Assembly: GCA_026390815.1 (NCBI GenBank)
Contig: JAPLFH010000015.1
Location: 42,087 to 106,086 of the forward strand
Length of the DNA stretch: 64,000 nucleotides
Reading direction: 5' to 3'
DNA from: Ignavibacteriales bacterium
Lineage (GTDB): Bacteria; Bacteroidota; Ignavibacteria; Ignavibacteriales; SURF-24
The notes under the pieces are model-generated. The model had not been told where the DNA came from. It ran no database searches and saw nothing but the letters and a program-made list of their open reading frames with translations. Below, in pieces: positions 48,438 through 58,609 of the stretch (position 1 is its first letter; every line of letters begins with the position of its first letter). The position numbers and the translations under genes were made by a program.

Positions 48438-49232
48438 ATGAAAAAAATAATTTTGCTGATAATTCCATTGTTTTATTTTGGATGTGATAAAATTCCATCA
48501 GGGGTAGTAGATTCCAAACCAATTAATTTTCAGGCTTATAAGATCATAGCTCCTGAGATTTTTGTTTATAATCAAAATGATTCATCCTTCACAACATCGG
48601 TTAAGATGAATTATTCCGATAATATTAGGCAAGTATGGCTGGATTATTATTCTTCTGATGGTAAGAAGATAAATTCAAATCCAATTAACCTTGTTGATAG
48701 CGGTAATCTTTCAGAAGGTGATTCTACAGGTGGAGATAATGTTTTTTCTGTAAAATTGAGCTTAAGCAAATATGATCCAAATGGAAAATATTTGATTGAA
48801 TATTTTATTACAGATAACTTGAATCATTACACCAAAATTGGTGAGCATAATCTGGTATATTTTAATAACCAGCAAAATTATCCGCCAATTATTTCTAATC
48901 TATCGGCACCAGATAGTATTCAGTTAACAAACCAAGAAGTCATTATTACCTTATCACTTTTAGTTGTGGATTATAATGGATTAAGTGATGTAAAAACTGC
49001 TTTTTTTAATTCTTATATTCCACCGGATGGAAGACCGTCCCAGTCAAATCCAATAATTATGTATGATGATGGGAGCCATGGAGACATTGCATCAAGTGAT
49101 GGGCTATTTACTACACAAGTCAGATTACCGGCAACGGGAGTTACAAAAGGAATCTATAGATGGGAATTTCAGGCTAAGGATAGGAGTGATTCTTTAAGTA
49201 ATATTATTATTCATAATTTACTAATAAAATGA
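48438..49232 (+). CDS. Lipoprotein with two Ig-like/choice-of-anchor-type domains
   Basis: The ATG at 48438 gives a lipoprotein signal (MKKIILLIIPLFYFGC), with the lipobox Cys at residue 16. An upstream in-frame TTG at 48396 would place an odd 14-residue extension before it. The mature part has two beta-rich repeats, each with a calcium-site-like acidic loop (SEGDSTGGDNVFSV and YDDGSHGDIASSDGLF). It is probably on the outer or inner envelope face. Its stop overlaps the next gene by 4 bases. Confidence 0.78.
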   Translation: MKKIILLIIPLFYFGCDKIPSGVVDSKPINFQAYKIIAPEIFVYNQNDSSFTTSVKMNYSDNIRQVWLDYYSSDGKKINSNPINLVDSGNLSEGDSTGGDNVFSVKLSLSKYDPNGKYLIEYFITDNLNHYTKIGEHNLVYFNNQQNYPPIISNLSAPDSIQLTNQEVIITLSLLVVDYNGLSDVKTAFFNSYIPPDGRPSQSNPIIMYDDGSHGDIASSDGLFTTQVRLPATGVTKGIYRWEFQAKDRSDSLSNIIIHNLLIK

Positions 49233-50827
49233 AATTAAGTATCATAATTCTTTTTTTAATATCTGTGCCCAATATTGGATTTGCTCAGTTTACTCCAAAA
49301 TCATTTCATCTCGAAAAAAATGAACTGAAGAAAATTTCTGCTGAAACTCCGGTAAGCAATAGCATTAACGACATCATTACAGTTGGTGATACTGTTTGGA
49401 TTGCCACAAGTAAAGGAGTAAGCAAGTCAACAGATAGAGGAGCATCCTGGATTAACTACTTTGATACTGAAACTTTCGGTAAAGAAGATGTTTCCGGAAT
49501 CGCATACAGAAAGGGAATATTTTGTGCAACTACTGCGCACTCAATTGAAAAAGATAATTCTTCGTTTCCAGTTGGAAGTGGAATTAGATTTTCAACTGAT
49601 GATGGAAACAACTGGTTCTCTATCCCACAATCATTGGATAACAACGGAGATTCTGTAATTACTTATGGTATAAATAAAATTCGTGCATTACCAGTAACCG
49701 TAGCAGTAAATAATATTTCATATGATGTTGCTTTGACCACGAATTATGTTTGGACAGCAAACTTTGCAGGTGGATTAAGAAGAATCCGAATTGATAGTCT
49801 TATTACAAATCAAAATGCAAAATGGGAAAGAATTGTTCTTCCACCTGATAACTTAAATTCTATAAAGCCAACCGATACATTAAAATTTTCTCTTCAGCCG
49901 GTTGCTGGAAATTTTGGAAAGGAAAGTTACCTAAACCACCGTGTATTTTCGGTTATCGCTGTTGATGATGCTACAATTATAGTTGGAACAGCCGGAGGAA
50001 TAAATATATCCGTAGATGGTGGTAAAAGCTGGAAAAAAGTAAGTCATCAAAATCAATCTAAACCGATTAGTGGAAACTTCGTAGTTGCACTGAGATATAA
50101 TCAGTCCTCTAAAACTATTTGGGCTGCAACCTGGATGGCTGAACTGCAAGGTGAGTTTAATGCCGTTAGTTATTCTGCTGATGATGGTGAATCCTGGGAA
50201 GTTGCGCTTGAAGGACAGAAAACACATAATTTTGGATTTAAGAATGAAGAAGTAATGGCGGCAAGAGACAATGGTTTGTTCCGAACTAATAATAATGGTT
50301 CTACCTGGACTTTGCCTATTTCAATAATTGATAGTAAAACAGAAATTTCTTTAAGTACAAAAGTTTTTTATTCCGCAGCAAGCCAGGGAAATGATATTTG
50401 GGTTGGTTCTGAAACCGGATTAGCAAAGTTGAGTGAAACGGGAAATATGTGGGAAGGTGAGTGGAAAGTTTATCTCGCTTCAAAATCATTATCTTCTCAA
50501 ACTGAAACGTATGCTTATCCAAATCCCTTTTCACCAGATGCTGAAACTATTAAAATAAAATACAGCACTGGCGGTAAACGCAAAAGTGTTACGATTAGAA
50601 TTTTAGATTTCGGAATGAACCTTGTAAAAACTGTTATCCAGAATGCTGAGCGCGGAGATTTAATTCATACTGTTGATGGATTTGATGGTTCATCTACAGG
50701 AGGTGTAGTTGATGATTGGGATGGGAAAGACGAATTTGGAAACATAGTTCCGAATGGAGTTTATTTTTATAGAGTTGATTTTGATTCCGGCGATCCAGTG
50801 TTTGGTAAGATTATAGTGCTGATGTAA
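49229..50827 (+). CDS. T9SS cargo protein with BNR/sortilin-like propeller
   Basis: The 532-residue protein has a signal peptide ending near GFAQF and repeated blades with Asp-box-like motifs (SKSTDRGASW, RFSTDDGNNW, NISVDGGKSW, SYSADDGESW, FRTNNNGSTW). The C-terminal sorting-like domain contains YAYPNPFSPD and ends GVYFYRVDF. It is likely exported by the T9SS and fixed at the surface. Enzymatic activity cannot be told. A possible hairpin terminator and two PorV/PorQ-family genes follow. Confidence 0.85.
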   Translation: MKLSIIILFLISVPNIGFAQFTPKSFHLEKNELKKISAETPVSNSINDIITVGDTVWIATSKGVSKSTDRGASWINYFDTETFGKEDVSGIAYRKGIFCATTAHSIEKDNSSFPVGSGIRFSTDDGNNWFSIPQSLDNNGDSVITYGINKIRALPVTVAVNNISYDVALTTNYVWTANFAGGLRRIRIDSLITNQNAKWERIVLPPDNLNSIKPTDTLKFSLQPVAGNFGKESYLNHRVFSVIAVDDATIIVGTAGGINISVDGGKSWKKVSHQNQSKPISGNFVVALRYNQSSKTIWAATWMAELQGEFNAVSYSADDGESWEVALEGQKTHNFGFKNEEVMAARDNGLFRTNNNGSTWTLPISIIDSKTEISLSTKVFYSAASQGNDIWVGSETGLAKLSETGNMWEGEWKVYLASKSLSSQTETYAYPNPFSPDAETIKIKYSTGGKRKSVTIRILDFGMNLVKTVIQNAERGDLIHTVDGFDGSSTGGVVDDWDGKDEFGNIVPNGVYFYRVDFDSGDPVFGKIIVLM

Positions 50828-50859
50828 TAAATAATTTTAACTAATGTTCATCCAATTTC

Positions 50860-50889
50860 CAGACTTTAATTTAAAGTAGTCTGATTTTT
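50860..50889 (+). terminator. Candidate intrinsic terminator after T9SS cargo gene
   Basis: CAGACT (50860-50865) pairs with AGTCTG (50878-50883), followed by ATTTTT. The interior is AT-rich and partly self-complementary. It lies 33 bases after the stop codon. The stem is short, so the call is moderate. Confidence 0.4.
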
Positions 50890-50903
50890 AATTTGAGGAA
50901 GCG

Positions 50904-51896
50904 TTGAGAAAAGTTATTATTTCCATTTTCCTGTTTACTTCTATTATTTGCTCACAACCTAAAACGAGCGAAATAAGTAGTACACCGGGTGCATTTAGTC
51001 GCCTGGGTTTTGGCGCACGAGGAATGGGGATGGGTAATGCAGTTTCATCCATTGTTGATGGAAATTTGGTTTCATATTATAATCCGGCGCTATCAGTTTT
51101 TCAAAAAGATAACTCATTCCAGGCTTCTTATTCATTTTTATCTTTTGATAGAAAACTTAACTTTATAAATTTTACAAAAAGATTTCAATTTAAAAGCAGT
51201 GATACAAATTCTATAAGAAAATTTACTCCAGTTGCTGGATTAAGTGCAGGGATAATTAACGCCGGCGTAACAAAAATTGATGGAAGAGATAACCAGGGAA
51301 TTAAAATTGGTGATCTTACTACTTCAGAGAATCAATTCTTTCTAAGTTTTGCCAATAGGTTTTCTGCTAAGCTGGCAATAGGAATTGCAGTTAAGTTTTA
51401 TTACTACAAATTATATGAGAAAATTACTTCCAACGGACTTGGTGTTGATCTTGGACTTCTTTACAATATAAATTCTAACATAAATATTTCATTTATGTTA
51501 TCAGATTTAAATTCCAAATATAAATGGGATACATCTCCGATTTATGAAACTTCGGGAAATACATCAGAAAACAAATTCCCTTTGTTAAAAAAGATTGGTA
51601 TGAGCTACAGGATGGATAATCCGAAACTTATTGCTTCAGTAGAATTTGAAAACAGCAATGCTGAAACAAATATTTTACGGTTTGGGGTTGAGTATAATAT
51701 TTACGACCAGCTTTATTTACGCGGCGGTTTGGATAAATGGAATTTAAGTAATTCCGACTTTCCAGCACGACCAAGTTTTGGTTTCTCTTATTTTAAGAAT
51801 GTTGATAATTTGACTTTTGGAATTGACTATGCATTTGTAATTGAACCATATTCTTCATCAGATCAGCATATTGTTGGGGTAAATTTTAATTTTTAG
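50904..51896 (+). CDS. PorV/PorQ-family outer membrane protein
   Basis: The 330-residue protein starts at TTG with GAGG upstream. The signal peptide ends near ICSQP, and a family opening follows (AFSRLGFGARGMGMGNA, then YYNPAL). The rest is alternating strands typical of FadL-like barrels. Proteins of this family act with the T9SS or as surface carriers. It lies directly after a T9SS cargo gene and just before a second paralogue, so a cargo-linked role is plausible. Confidence 0.85.
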   Translation: MRKVIISIFLFTSIICSQPKTSEISSTPGAFSRLGFGARGMGMGNAVSSIVDGNLVSYYNPALSVFQKDNSFQASYSFLSFDRKLNFINFTKRFQFKSSDTNSIRKFTPVAGLSAGIINAGVTKIDGRDNQGIKIGDLTTSENQFFLSFANRFSAKLAIGIAVKFYYYKLYEKITSNGLGVDLGLLYNINSNINISFMLSDLNSKYKWDTSPIYETSGNTSENKFPLLKKIGMSYRMDNPKLIASVEFENSNAETNILRFGVEYNIYDQLYLRGGLDKWNLSNSDFPARPSFGFSYFKNVDNLTFGIDYAFVIEPYSSSDQHIVGVNFNF

Positions 51897-51944
51897 GAAA
51901 TAGATTGTTCAAGACATATTTTTGAAAAGTAAATATTGAGAATT

Positions 51945-52847
51945 ATGAAAAAGATTTTTGTTTGTTTGATTATTATTTCATCTACATTTTATGCTCAAGG
52001 AGCAGGTAATGATGGATTGTCTTTCCTAAAGTTTGGCTTTGGCGCAAGAAACATTGCAATGGGAGAAATTGGAGTTGTAAATTCTAATGATGTAACTGCA
52101 TTGAATTATAACCCAGCTTTACTTTCCAACTTTAAAAGTTCAGAAATAGTTTTTACACACAACGAATGGATACAAGATGTTAGAAGCGAATTGCTTGGAG
52201 CTAGTTTTAAAGCATTCAATCTACCATTTGCGGTTGGCTTAAACACAACAACTGTTTCTGATATTGAATCAAGAACAAAACCTGGCGAACCGCTTTCAAA
52301 ATTTAGTGCTAATTATTTCAATGGCAGCTTATCTACTGGATTTGAAATCATTAATGATATTTCTTTTGGTATGACAATAAAATATTTGTACGAGGGAATG
52401 TTATCTGATGAAGCGACTGGCTGGGGATTCGACTTCGGAGCTTTTTATAAAAGTCCCGTTGAAGGATTAGTATTTGGTGCAGCAATTAAAAATCTTGGTA
52501 GTATGAATGAACTAAGACACGATGCAACAAAACTTCCTACTGAATTTAGTGTTGGTTCATTGTATTCAACTCCTGTGGAAAATTTGAAATCATTAGTTAC
52601 TGTTGGAGCGGAATATCAAAAATATACCAGGGAAAGCGGCAATCATATAAATGTTGGCGGAGAATTTTCATACGATAATTTAATAGCGATTCGCTTAGGG
52701 TACCGGATACAATCCGAAGATGATGCAAGAAATATTTCTGCAGGACTTGGACTTATGTGGGGAAGTCTGAACTTTGATTATGCTTTTGTACCTTTCAAAT
52801 ATAACCTTGGAATAGCACACACAATATCAATAAAATTTATATTCTGA
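51945..52847 (+). CDS. PorV/PorQ-family outer membrane protein, second copy
   Basis: I prefer the ATG at 51945 (MKKIFVCL, 300 residues) to the TTG at 51936. The signal peptide ends near FYAQG, and the family opening FLKFGFGARNIAMGE and LNYNPALLSNF follow, as in the neighbour. It is shorter than PorV and closer to PorQ-type proteins. With the upstream copy and porV at 12.8 kb, the window holds three members. Confidence 0.85.
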   Translation: MKKIFVCLIIISSTFYAQGAGNDGLSFLKFGFGARNIAMGEIGVVNSNDVTALNYNPALLSNFKSSEIVFTHNEWIQDVRSELLGASFKAFNLPFAVGLNTTTVSDIESRTKPGEPLSKFSANYFNGSLSTGFEIINDISFGMTIKYLYEGMLSDEATGWGFDFGAFYKSPVEGLVFGAAIKNLGSMNELRHDATKLPTEFSVGSLYSTPVENLKSLVTVGAEYQKYTRESGNHINVGGEFSYDNLIAIRLGYRIQSEDDARNISAGLGLMWGSLNFDYAFVPFKYNLGIAHTISIKFIF

Positions 52848-52850
52848 AAT

Positions 52851-53822
52851 ATGTTAGATCACTTACCATTAAAATCAGCAAATATTTCTCCCAAAGAATG
52901 GGATGAATTTATTGAATCTTCTGATAACGGAACTATCTTTCACACAAGAAAATTTTTATCCTATCATCCCAAAGACAGATTCAAGGATGTTTCGTTAGTA
53001 ATAAAAAAGAAGAATAGTATTTTTTCTTTGCTTCCTGCAGTAGTTATTGAACGGGATGATAAGAAAATTCTTTCTTCGCATGCAGGAGCATCTTATGGCA
53101 GCTTTGCTTATGATTCCGATTTGAATTTCAGGGAAGCATTCGATTTAGTTGAAATTCTTTTAGCTTATGCCAAGGAATTGAAATGCGATAGAATCCAGCT
53201 TACTCCACCGCCAATAATTTATCAGTCAAAGCTTAGCAACTACATCGATTTTGCTTTGGTAAGCAACGGATTCCAATATTTGAAAAGGGAAGTATCAAGC
53301 GTAGTTCAGCTTGATGTTGAAAAAGATAAACTGATTTATACATATCGACCGGAAGCAAGAACGGCATTAAAAAAATCGCAGAAGATGGGAATTGAAATAG
53401 TTGAGTGTGAAAGGTTTGAAGAATATTATGCAATCTTAAAAAAGAACTTAAGAATGCGGCACAATGTAAATCCAACTCATACTTTGGATGAGTTATTGAA
53501 ACTGAAGCAGATGTTTCCAACAAGAATTAGGTTATGGGGCGCTTTCCTTGGCGATAAGCTTATTGCCGGTGTTTGTAACTTCAGCGCTAATCCAAAAGTT
53601 GTTCTGGCTTTTTATATAAGTCACGATGATGATTACCAGGAGTACAGAGCGGTTAATCTTTTATTCTATGAGATAATGAAACGATACCAGGAAGAAGGTT
53701 ATAAGTTTTTAGACTTTGGTATTTTTACTGTGAATATGGATCCTAATTGGGGCTTAGCTCGCTTCAAAGAAAATTTTGGATCGCGTGGAATTTTTAGAGA
53801 TTATTTTTATAAGGATTTGTAA
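52851..53822 (+). CDS. FemAB/GNAT-like acyl- or aminoacyl-transferase
   Basis: The 323-residue protein resembles the double-GNAT proteins of the FemAB/Acetyltransf_6 type: YRPEARTALKKSQKMG in the middle, then AGVCNFSANPKVVLAFYISH and YKFLDFGIFTVNMDP. Members add amino acids or acyl groups to cell-wall or surface polymers. It heads the run of surface polysaccharide genes (glycosyltransferases and Wzx-like), which supports that use. Confidence 0.82.
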   Translation: MLDHLPLKSANISPKEWDEFIESSDNGTIFHTRKFLSYHPKDRFKDVSLVIKKKNSIFSLLPAVVIERDDKKILSSHAGASYGSFAYDSDLNFREAFDLVEILLAYAKELKCDRIQLTPPPIIYQSKLSNYIDFALVSNGFQYLKREVSSVVQLDVEKDKLIYTYRPEARTALKKSQKMGIEIVECERFEEYYAILKKNLRMRHNVNPTHTLDELLKLKQMFPTRIRLWGAFLGDKLIAGVCNFSANPKVVLAFYISHDDDYQEYRAVNLLFYEIMKRYQEEGYKFLDFGIFTVNMDPNWGLARFKENFGSRGIFRDYFYKDL

Positions 53823-53847
53823 TACTTATAATTGTTAACTTAAAATT

Positions 53848-54924
53848 ATGTTGAAAATTCTCCACATTGCTCCACAAAATTATGCCGGTGTTCCTTATGA
53901 TTTTTACAAAATGCATATCGAGTGCGGAGACGAATCGCGGCTAATTACTCTTCACAAAAATCCTAACACATTTCCGGAAGATATTTGTCTTAATCTGCCA
54001 TTACCTAATTATAAATTAGCAAAGCTTTGGCGCAGAAAGAAAATGGTTTCAAGGGAAGCAGAGAATCCATCAATTGTTCCAGCTTTCGAACCAAAAAATA
54101 TTTTGGAGAAATACTATTTTCAATTCAATGATAAATTGAAAAGAAATATAATTGAGAAAACAATTGAGCAATACAATCTTAATGATTTTGATATAATTCA
54201 TTACGATGCAGGTTTAGATTTCTATCGCGATTCCTCCCAGGCAAAGAAATGGAAAAATGAAGGAAAGAAAATTGTATGCTGCTACTTTGGAAGCGATTTA
54301 AGGACGCGTGGAATAATAAAAGAGCTGGATGAAATTTCTGATTTGAATATAACTTCGGAATTTGATCATCTTGCTTTGAAGAAAGATTTGCAATATTTGT
54401 TTTATCCTTATGATTCAAGCGAGCTTCCTAAAAAGAAAAATGGACAAAATGATAAAATCAGAATTATTCATACTCCAACAAACAGAAAGTACAAAGGGAC
54501 AGAATTAATTATTTCTGTAATTGAAAAAATCAATAAAGAAAAGAAGATTGAATTTATACTTCTGGAAAATACGCCGCGTTCTATAGTTCTTGAAGAAAAA
54601 AGCAAAAGCGATATATGCATTGACCAGGTTGGCGGAACAATGGGTGGTACTGGTTATGGTAAAGCTGGATTAGAATCCCTGGCAATGGGAATTCCAACAA
54701 TCACAAATATGACTGTTGAGTATCAAAAGTGGTTGCCAGAAAATCCTTTTGTTGTAGCAAACAATGCTGATGAATTATATTTAAAGTTGAATGAGCTGAT
54801 TGCTGATATAAATTTTCGAAATGAATTTGGTGAGAAGGGAAAATTGTGGGTTCAAAACTATCACAATTTTGAAAGCGTTAATAGAAAACTGTATCAACTT
54901 TACAAAGAAGCCAAAATTATTTGA
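53848..54924 (+). CDS. Glycosyltransferase, GT-B fold (GT4-like)
   Basis: The 358-residue protein has an N-terminal ILHIAPQNYAGVPY segment and a C-terminal nucleotide-sugar region with GTGYGKAGLESLAMGIPTIT, the usual E-x7-E-like pattern of GT4 enzymes. Donor and acceptor are unknown. The Wzx-like flippase follows 8 bases later. Confidence 0.8.
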   Translation: MLKILHIAPQNYAGVPYDFYKMHIECGDESRLITLHKNPNTFPEDICLNLPLPNYKLAKLWRRKKMVSREAENPSIVPAFEPKNILEKYYFQFNDKLKRNIIEKTIEQYNLNDFDIIHYDAGLDFYRDSSQAKKWKNEGKKIVCCYFGSDLRTRGIIKELDEISDLNITSEFDHLALKKDLQYLFYPYDSSELPKKKNGQNDKIRIIHTPTNRKYKGTELIISVIEKINKEKKIEFILLENTPRSIVLEEKSKSDICIDQVGGTMGGTGYGKAGLESLAMGIPTITNMTVEYQKWLPENPFVVANNADELYLKLNELIADINFRNEFGEKGKLWVQNYHNFESVNRKLYQLYKEAKII

Positions 54925-54932
54925 GTAGTTAA

Positions 54933-56348
54933 ATGAGTTTATTCCGTTCAACATTTTTATATACCATCGGGAATATTTTTTCACGCTCACTTAGCTTTCT
55001 GCTTTTACCGCTTTATTCCTACCTGATTCCAATTGGAGAATTCGGAAATTACTCTTTGATAATGTCAGCTTATGTTATTCTTGCTGCTATTTACCAGGGC
55101 GGTCTGCATGCTGGCTTTTCTAAAGTCTATTTTGAAAAGTCTGATGAAGAGTATCGTAAATATATTTTTTCTACACTAATGAATTCTATTTTAATATTCA
55201 GCTTAGCCATAAGTATTCTTCTTTCATTTTTCACAAAAGAAATCTCATCACTGATATTAAATAATGCTGACAGGTTTGATATAATTTTAATTTCGATATG
55301 GATGTTATTTTTCGATAATCTATTCTATACAGTGTTGCATTTACTAAAATCCAAAGAACAAGCAAAGAGAGTAATTTATTATTCATCTTACTCAGCTATA
55401 ATCAATCTTATTTTTAATATTGTATTAGTTTTCTTTCTTCATCATGGAATAAAAGGCATTTTCGAAGCTCAACTTATTTCTGGAATATTTTCTTTATTTA
55501 TCGTTCTGCCAGTCTTAAAGGAGAATTATCATTTCAAGATTGACAACCCGCTGTTAAAAAAAATATTATTATTTTCGGCTCCATTACTTCTCTCTGGAAT
55601 ATTATCCACCCTGGTTGATGTTGCTGATAGGTTTTTATTAAATAATCTAATGGATAAAGAAGCAGTTGGTTTGTACAGCTTTGCTTACAGAATTGCTTTA
55701 ATAATGAACGTGTTTATAATATCATTCAGAACTGCGTGGACTCCATATTCATTAAGAGTTTATAAAACCGAACCAAAGTATGCTGAATACTTCGGTGCCA
55801 ATTTAACAAAGCTGATAGCTATTTCCTTCCTTATTTTTCTTTTTGTTTCTCTTTTAGCTGATGATTTATTTTCTGCTAAAGTTTATCATCTGAGTCTCCT
55901 TAATCCAAAATATATTGGTGGAATTGGGATAATCCCATTTATTATGTTAGGCTATATATTTAGTGGATTAGTTTCATATTATTCTGTATACCCATATTTA
56001 TCAGGAAAGAGTTATCATTTCCTAATTTCAGACGGAATAGCATTTGTTAGCAACATTGTATTTAACCTGTTGTTAATTCCTGTTTGGCATTTAACAGGTG
56101 CGGCGTTAGCAACCACACTAAGTTTTGCATTTAGCTTTTTATACATGATGATTGTTTCGAAAGGGATTAAAACGGAATTTCAGAAAATTGAGATTGCCTC
56201 TATTGTTAGTTTGGGGGTGATCTTCTTTTTTATAGGCAGCTATTTCAATATGTTTTTGGTTGATGTTGCATTATTACTTTCTTACTTCTACCTAATAAAT
56301 TCAATTTTAAAGTTGAATCGAATCTCGTACAGAGATGTAATGAAATAA
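54933..56348 (+). CDS. Polysaccharide flippase (Wzx/MVF-like)
   Basis: The 471-residue protein has about 12 to 14 membrane helices. The opening LFRSTFLYTIGNIFSRSLSF and the RFLLNNLMDKEAVGLYSFAYR region match the oligosaccharide flippase family. It would move lipid-linked repeat units to the outer face of the inner membrane. The gene tail faces the convergent GT4 gene. Confidence 0.88.
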   Translation: MSLFRSTFLYTIGNIFSRSLSFLLLPLYSYLIPIGEFGNYSLIMSAYVILAAIYQGGLHAGFSKVYFEKSDEEYRKYIFSTLMNSILIFSLAISILLSFFTKEISSLILNNADRFDIILISIWMLFFDNLFYTVLHLLKSKEQAKRVIYYSSYSAIINLIFNIVLVFFLHHGIKGIFEAQLISGIFSLFIVLPVLKENYHFKIDNPLLKKILLFSAPLLLSGILSTLVDVADRFLLNNLMDKEAVGLYSFAYRIALIMNVFIISFRTAWTPYSLRVYKTEPKYAEYFGANLTKLIAISFLIFLFVSLLADDLFSAKVYHLSLLNPKYIGGIGIIPFIMLGYIFSGLVSYYSVYPYLSGKSYHFLISDGIAFVSNIVFNLLLIPVWHLTGAALATTLSFAFSFLYMMIVSKGIKTEFQKIEIASIVSLGVIFFFIGSYFNMFLVDVALLLSYFYLINSILKLNRISYRDVMK

Positions 56349-56369
56349 AAAAGATTATTTTCAGTAAGT

Positions 56370-56397
56370 CAGTTCTCTTTAATCAGTTCTCTTTAAT
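56370..56397. repeat. 14-bp tandem duplication
   Basis: The unit CAGTTCTCTTTAAT occurs twice head to tail at 56370-56383 and 56384-56397. It straddles the 3' end of the minus-strand GT4 gene and forms its last codons, so the stop position may have moved by duplication. Confidence 0.75.
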
Positions 56398-57510
56398 CAG
56401 TTTGATTAATTTACCTTCAACTTTTTCCCAGTTAAAATAATTTTCGGCAGCAAATCGTGCATTTGTGGAATGCTCCCGGAGCAAATTCGGATTCTCAATA
56501 TATTTTTCAATTTTGGAAACAATACTTTCAGCGGCTGATGGTTCAACTAAATAACCAAATTTTGTAAAATCCAATTCTTCTCTAATTGCTTTAATATTAG
56601 AATAAATTACTGGTTTACCACAAGCGAGATAATCGAATAATTTAATCGGCAGGGAATTGTTGTAAATAAAATTCTTTTCTCTTAGGTCGAGACAAAGATC
56701 AACATCAGTAAACTGTGCAGAAAAATCCTTATAGCCAACCCAGTCAATAATTTCAACCAGTACTTTTGTAAGTGAATTTATTTTCTTGATTATCATTTCA
56801 TCTTCAGGAAGATTTGTGTATTTGCCAATTAACTTCAATCTTATTTTAACGTTTGGATTTCTTTCTGCAAGTAATTCAACAGTCTTCAGAATATTAAGGA
56901 TTCCTCTATCGACAGTAATTAAACCAGTAAAGGCTATTGTAAAAGTTTTACCATCGAATAAGGGAGGTGAGTATTGGAAAAATTCTAAAACCGGGTAATA
57001 TTCAATAATGTGTTTCTTTTTAATTGGGGCAATGTATTGATATCTTTTCTTCTTCAGTTTCTCTCCGAAAATGAGAACGTCAGCAAGATTTGATGAATAA
57101 ATATTAAAGAGAAATAGTAAGATGTAAGAAAATATTTTTTTTAATCCCTTCATTTTGAAAGAAACATTTTCAGGGTACCACTCAGTTATATCATAAAATA
57201 TTTTTATTTTTTGCGAAACTGATATTGAAGCTTTTCGAGCTGCCAGAATTGTTAAAGGTTCACAGCATATTATTACCTCCGGATTAAATTTCTCAATTTC
57301 CGCTGATAACTTGGAAATCTTTTCTCTTTTATTTATGTTTTCACCGTCAAAGCCGATGATATGCATAGTATCTTCAACAGTATCTGTTTTTTTGGTTGAG
57401 CAAATGATAGAAACTGTATATCCTTTTTTTGCCAAGGTTCTGCCAAATTTGTAAAAGATCCTTTCATCAAAAGGTGGATGACCAGAAGTTACTATTGCTA
57501 TTTTTTGCAT
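56383..57510 (-). CDS. Family 4 glycosyltransferase
   Basis: From the ATG at 57510 (MQKIAIVTSGHPPFDERI; the TTG at 57525 is less likely) the protein is 375 residues long. It has GT-B features: a glycine-poor N-terminal Rossmann part, FTIAFTGLITVDRGILN in the middle and LPIKLFDYLACGKPVIYS near the C-terminus. It is divergent from the GT9 gene, with 29 bases between start codons, so the two probably share a promoter region. Confidence 0.85.
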   Translation of the reverse strand: MQKIAIVTSGHPPFDERIFYKFGRTLAKKGYTVSIICSTKKTDTVEDTMHIIGFDGENINKREKISKLSAEIEKFNPEVIICCEPLTILAARKASISVSQKIKIFYDITEWYPENVSFKMKGLKKIFSYILLFLFNIYSSNLADVLIFGEKLKKKRYQYIAPIKKKHIIEYYPVLEFFQYSPPLFDGKTFTIAFTGLITVDRGILNILKTVELLAERNPNVKIRLKLIGKYTNLPEDEMIIKKINSLTKVLVEIIDWVGYKDFSAQFTDVDLCLDLREKNFIYNNSLPIKLFDYLACGKPVIYSNIKAIREELDFTKFGYLVEPSAAESIVSKIEKYIENPNLLREHSTNARFAAENYFNWEKVEGKLIKLIKEN

Positions 57511-57539
57511 AATTGAAAATAACAAATTTTATTCTACTG

Positions 57540-58577
57540 ATGAAGCAATTACGTGTATTAATTTCCAGACCTGACAGAATTGGGGATGTTGTTCTTTCAA
57601 CACCACTTCCAAGGGAAATAAAGAGACAATTCCCGGATAGTTTTATTTCTGTTTTACTCAGATCGTACACTAAGGATGTTTATGTTAACAATCCCAATGT
57701 TGATGAAATAATAATTATTAATCCAGAAAACGAAGATAGTTCCTTCTGGAGTTTGGTTAAGAAAATCCGAAAGTATAAATTCAATTACGCTTTAATGTTA
57801 TTGCCAAATGAAAGAATAAACTGGGTATTATTTTTTGCTGGAATCAAAACAAGAATTGGAGTTGGTCATAAGCTTTTCCAGTATTTAACTTTTACAAAAT
57901 ATGTTAATAGAAAAAAGTACATTCCACTTAGGCACGAAGCTGATTATTGTATGGAGCTTGCAAGAAAGGTTGGAGTAAATCCGAGAAGTTTGGATACTGA
58001 AATTCATCTCTCTGATATCGAAAAAGCAATTGTTAAGGAGATGAAAGCAAAGCTTGCCCCAAATGATGAATTTGTCCTCGGCATTCATTCATCAAGCGGA
58101 AATTCTGCACCAAACTGGAAACCGGAAGAATACCTTGCACTGATATTAAAATTAAATGATGTTAAAAATATTAAGTTGGTTGTAACGGATAATAATCCAG
58201 CCGAAATATTAGATAATCTTCCTGGAATTGAATATCCCAATAAATCCGTTCAATTAAGAAGAGCGATTTTGAATATTGCTGCTTTGGATTTATTATTTTC
58301 TTCAAGTACAGGACCAATGCACATTGCTGCTGCATTAAAAGTGGATACTCTTTCTATGTTTTGTCCGCTAACTGCCTGTTCTCCAAAGTTATGGGGACCG
58401 TTAGGAAATGAAGCAGAAATTATTTTACCTAAAGATGGATATTGTCAGACTATATGTCCTGGTGATCCTAAAAGGTGTTCATTTACAGGTAGCGGAGGAA
58501 TTAACTATTCTTTTATTTTCGAAAGAATAATGAACAAAGTAAATTCTGGAAAGCAGAATCTTTTAAATGCAAATTGA
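57540..58577 (+). CDS. Family 9 glycosyltransferase (heptosyltransferase-like)
   Basis: The ATG at 57540 gives MKQLRVLISRPDRIGDVVLST, a normal start for GT9 enzymes. A TTG at 57513 is in frame but would run into the divergent gene. The late SSSTGPMHIAAALKVDTLS motif binds ADP-heptose or a similar donor. It probably adds a core sugar to lipopolysaccharide or another surface glycan. The stop overlaps an upstream TTG of the next reading frame, but the real downstream start is 32 bases later. Confidence 0.88.
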   Translation: MKQLRVLISRPDRIGDVVLSTPLPREIKRQFPDSFISVLLRSYTKDVYVNNPNVDEIIIINPENEDSSFWSLVKKIRKYKFNYALMLLPNERINWVLFFAGIKTRIGVGHKLFQYLTFTKYVNRKKYIPLRHEADYCMELARKVGVNPRSLDTEIHLSDIEKAIVKEMKAKLAPNDEFVLGIHSSSGNSAPNWKPEEYLALILKLNDVKNIKLVVTDNNPAEILDNLPGIEYPNKSVQLRRAILNIAALDLLFSSSTGPMHIAAALKVDTLSMFCPLTACSPKLWGPLGNEAEIILPKDGYCQTICPGDPKRCSFTGSGGINYSFIFERIMNKVNSGKQNLLNAN

Positions 58578-58609
58578 ATCATATGTTGAAAAATGAAGGA
58601 TACAAATCA

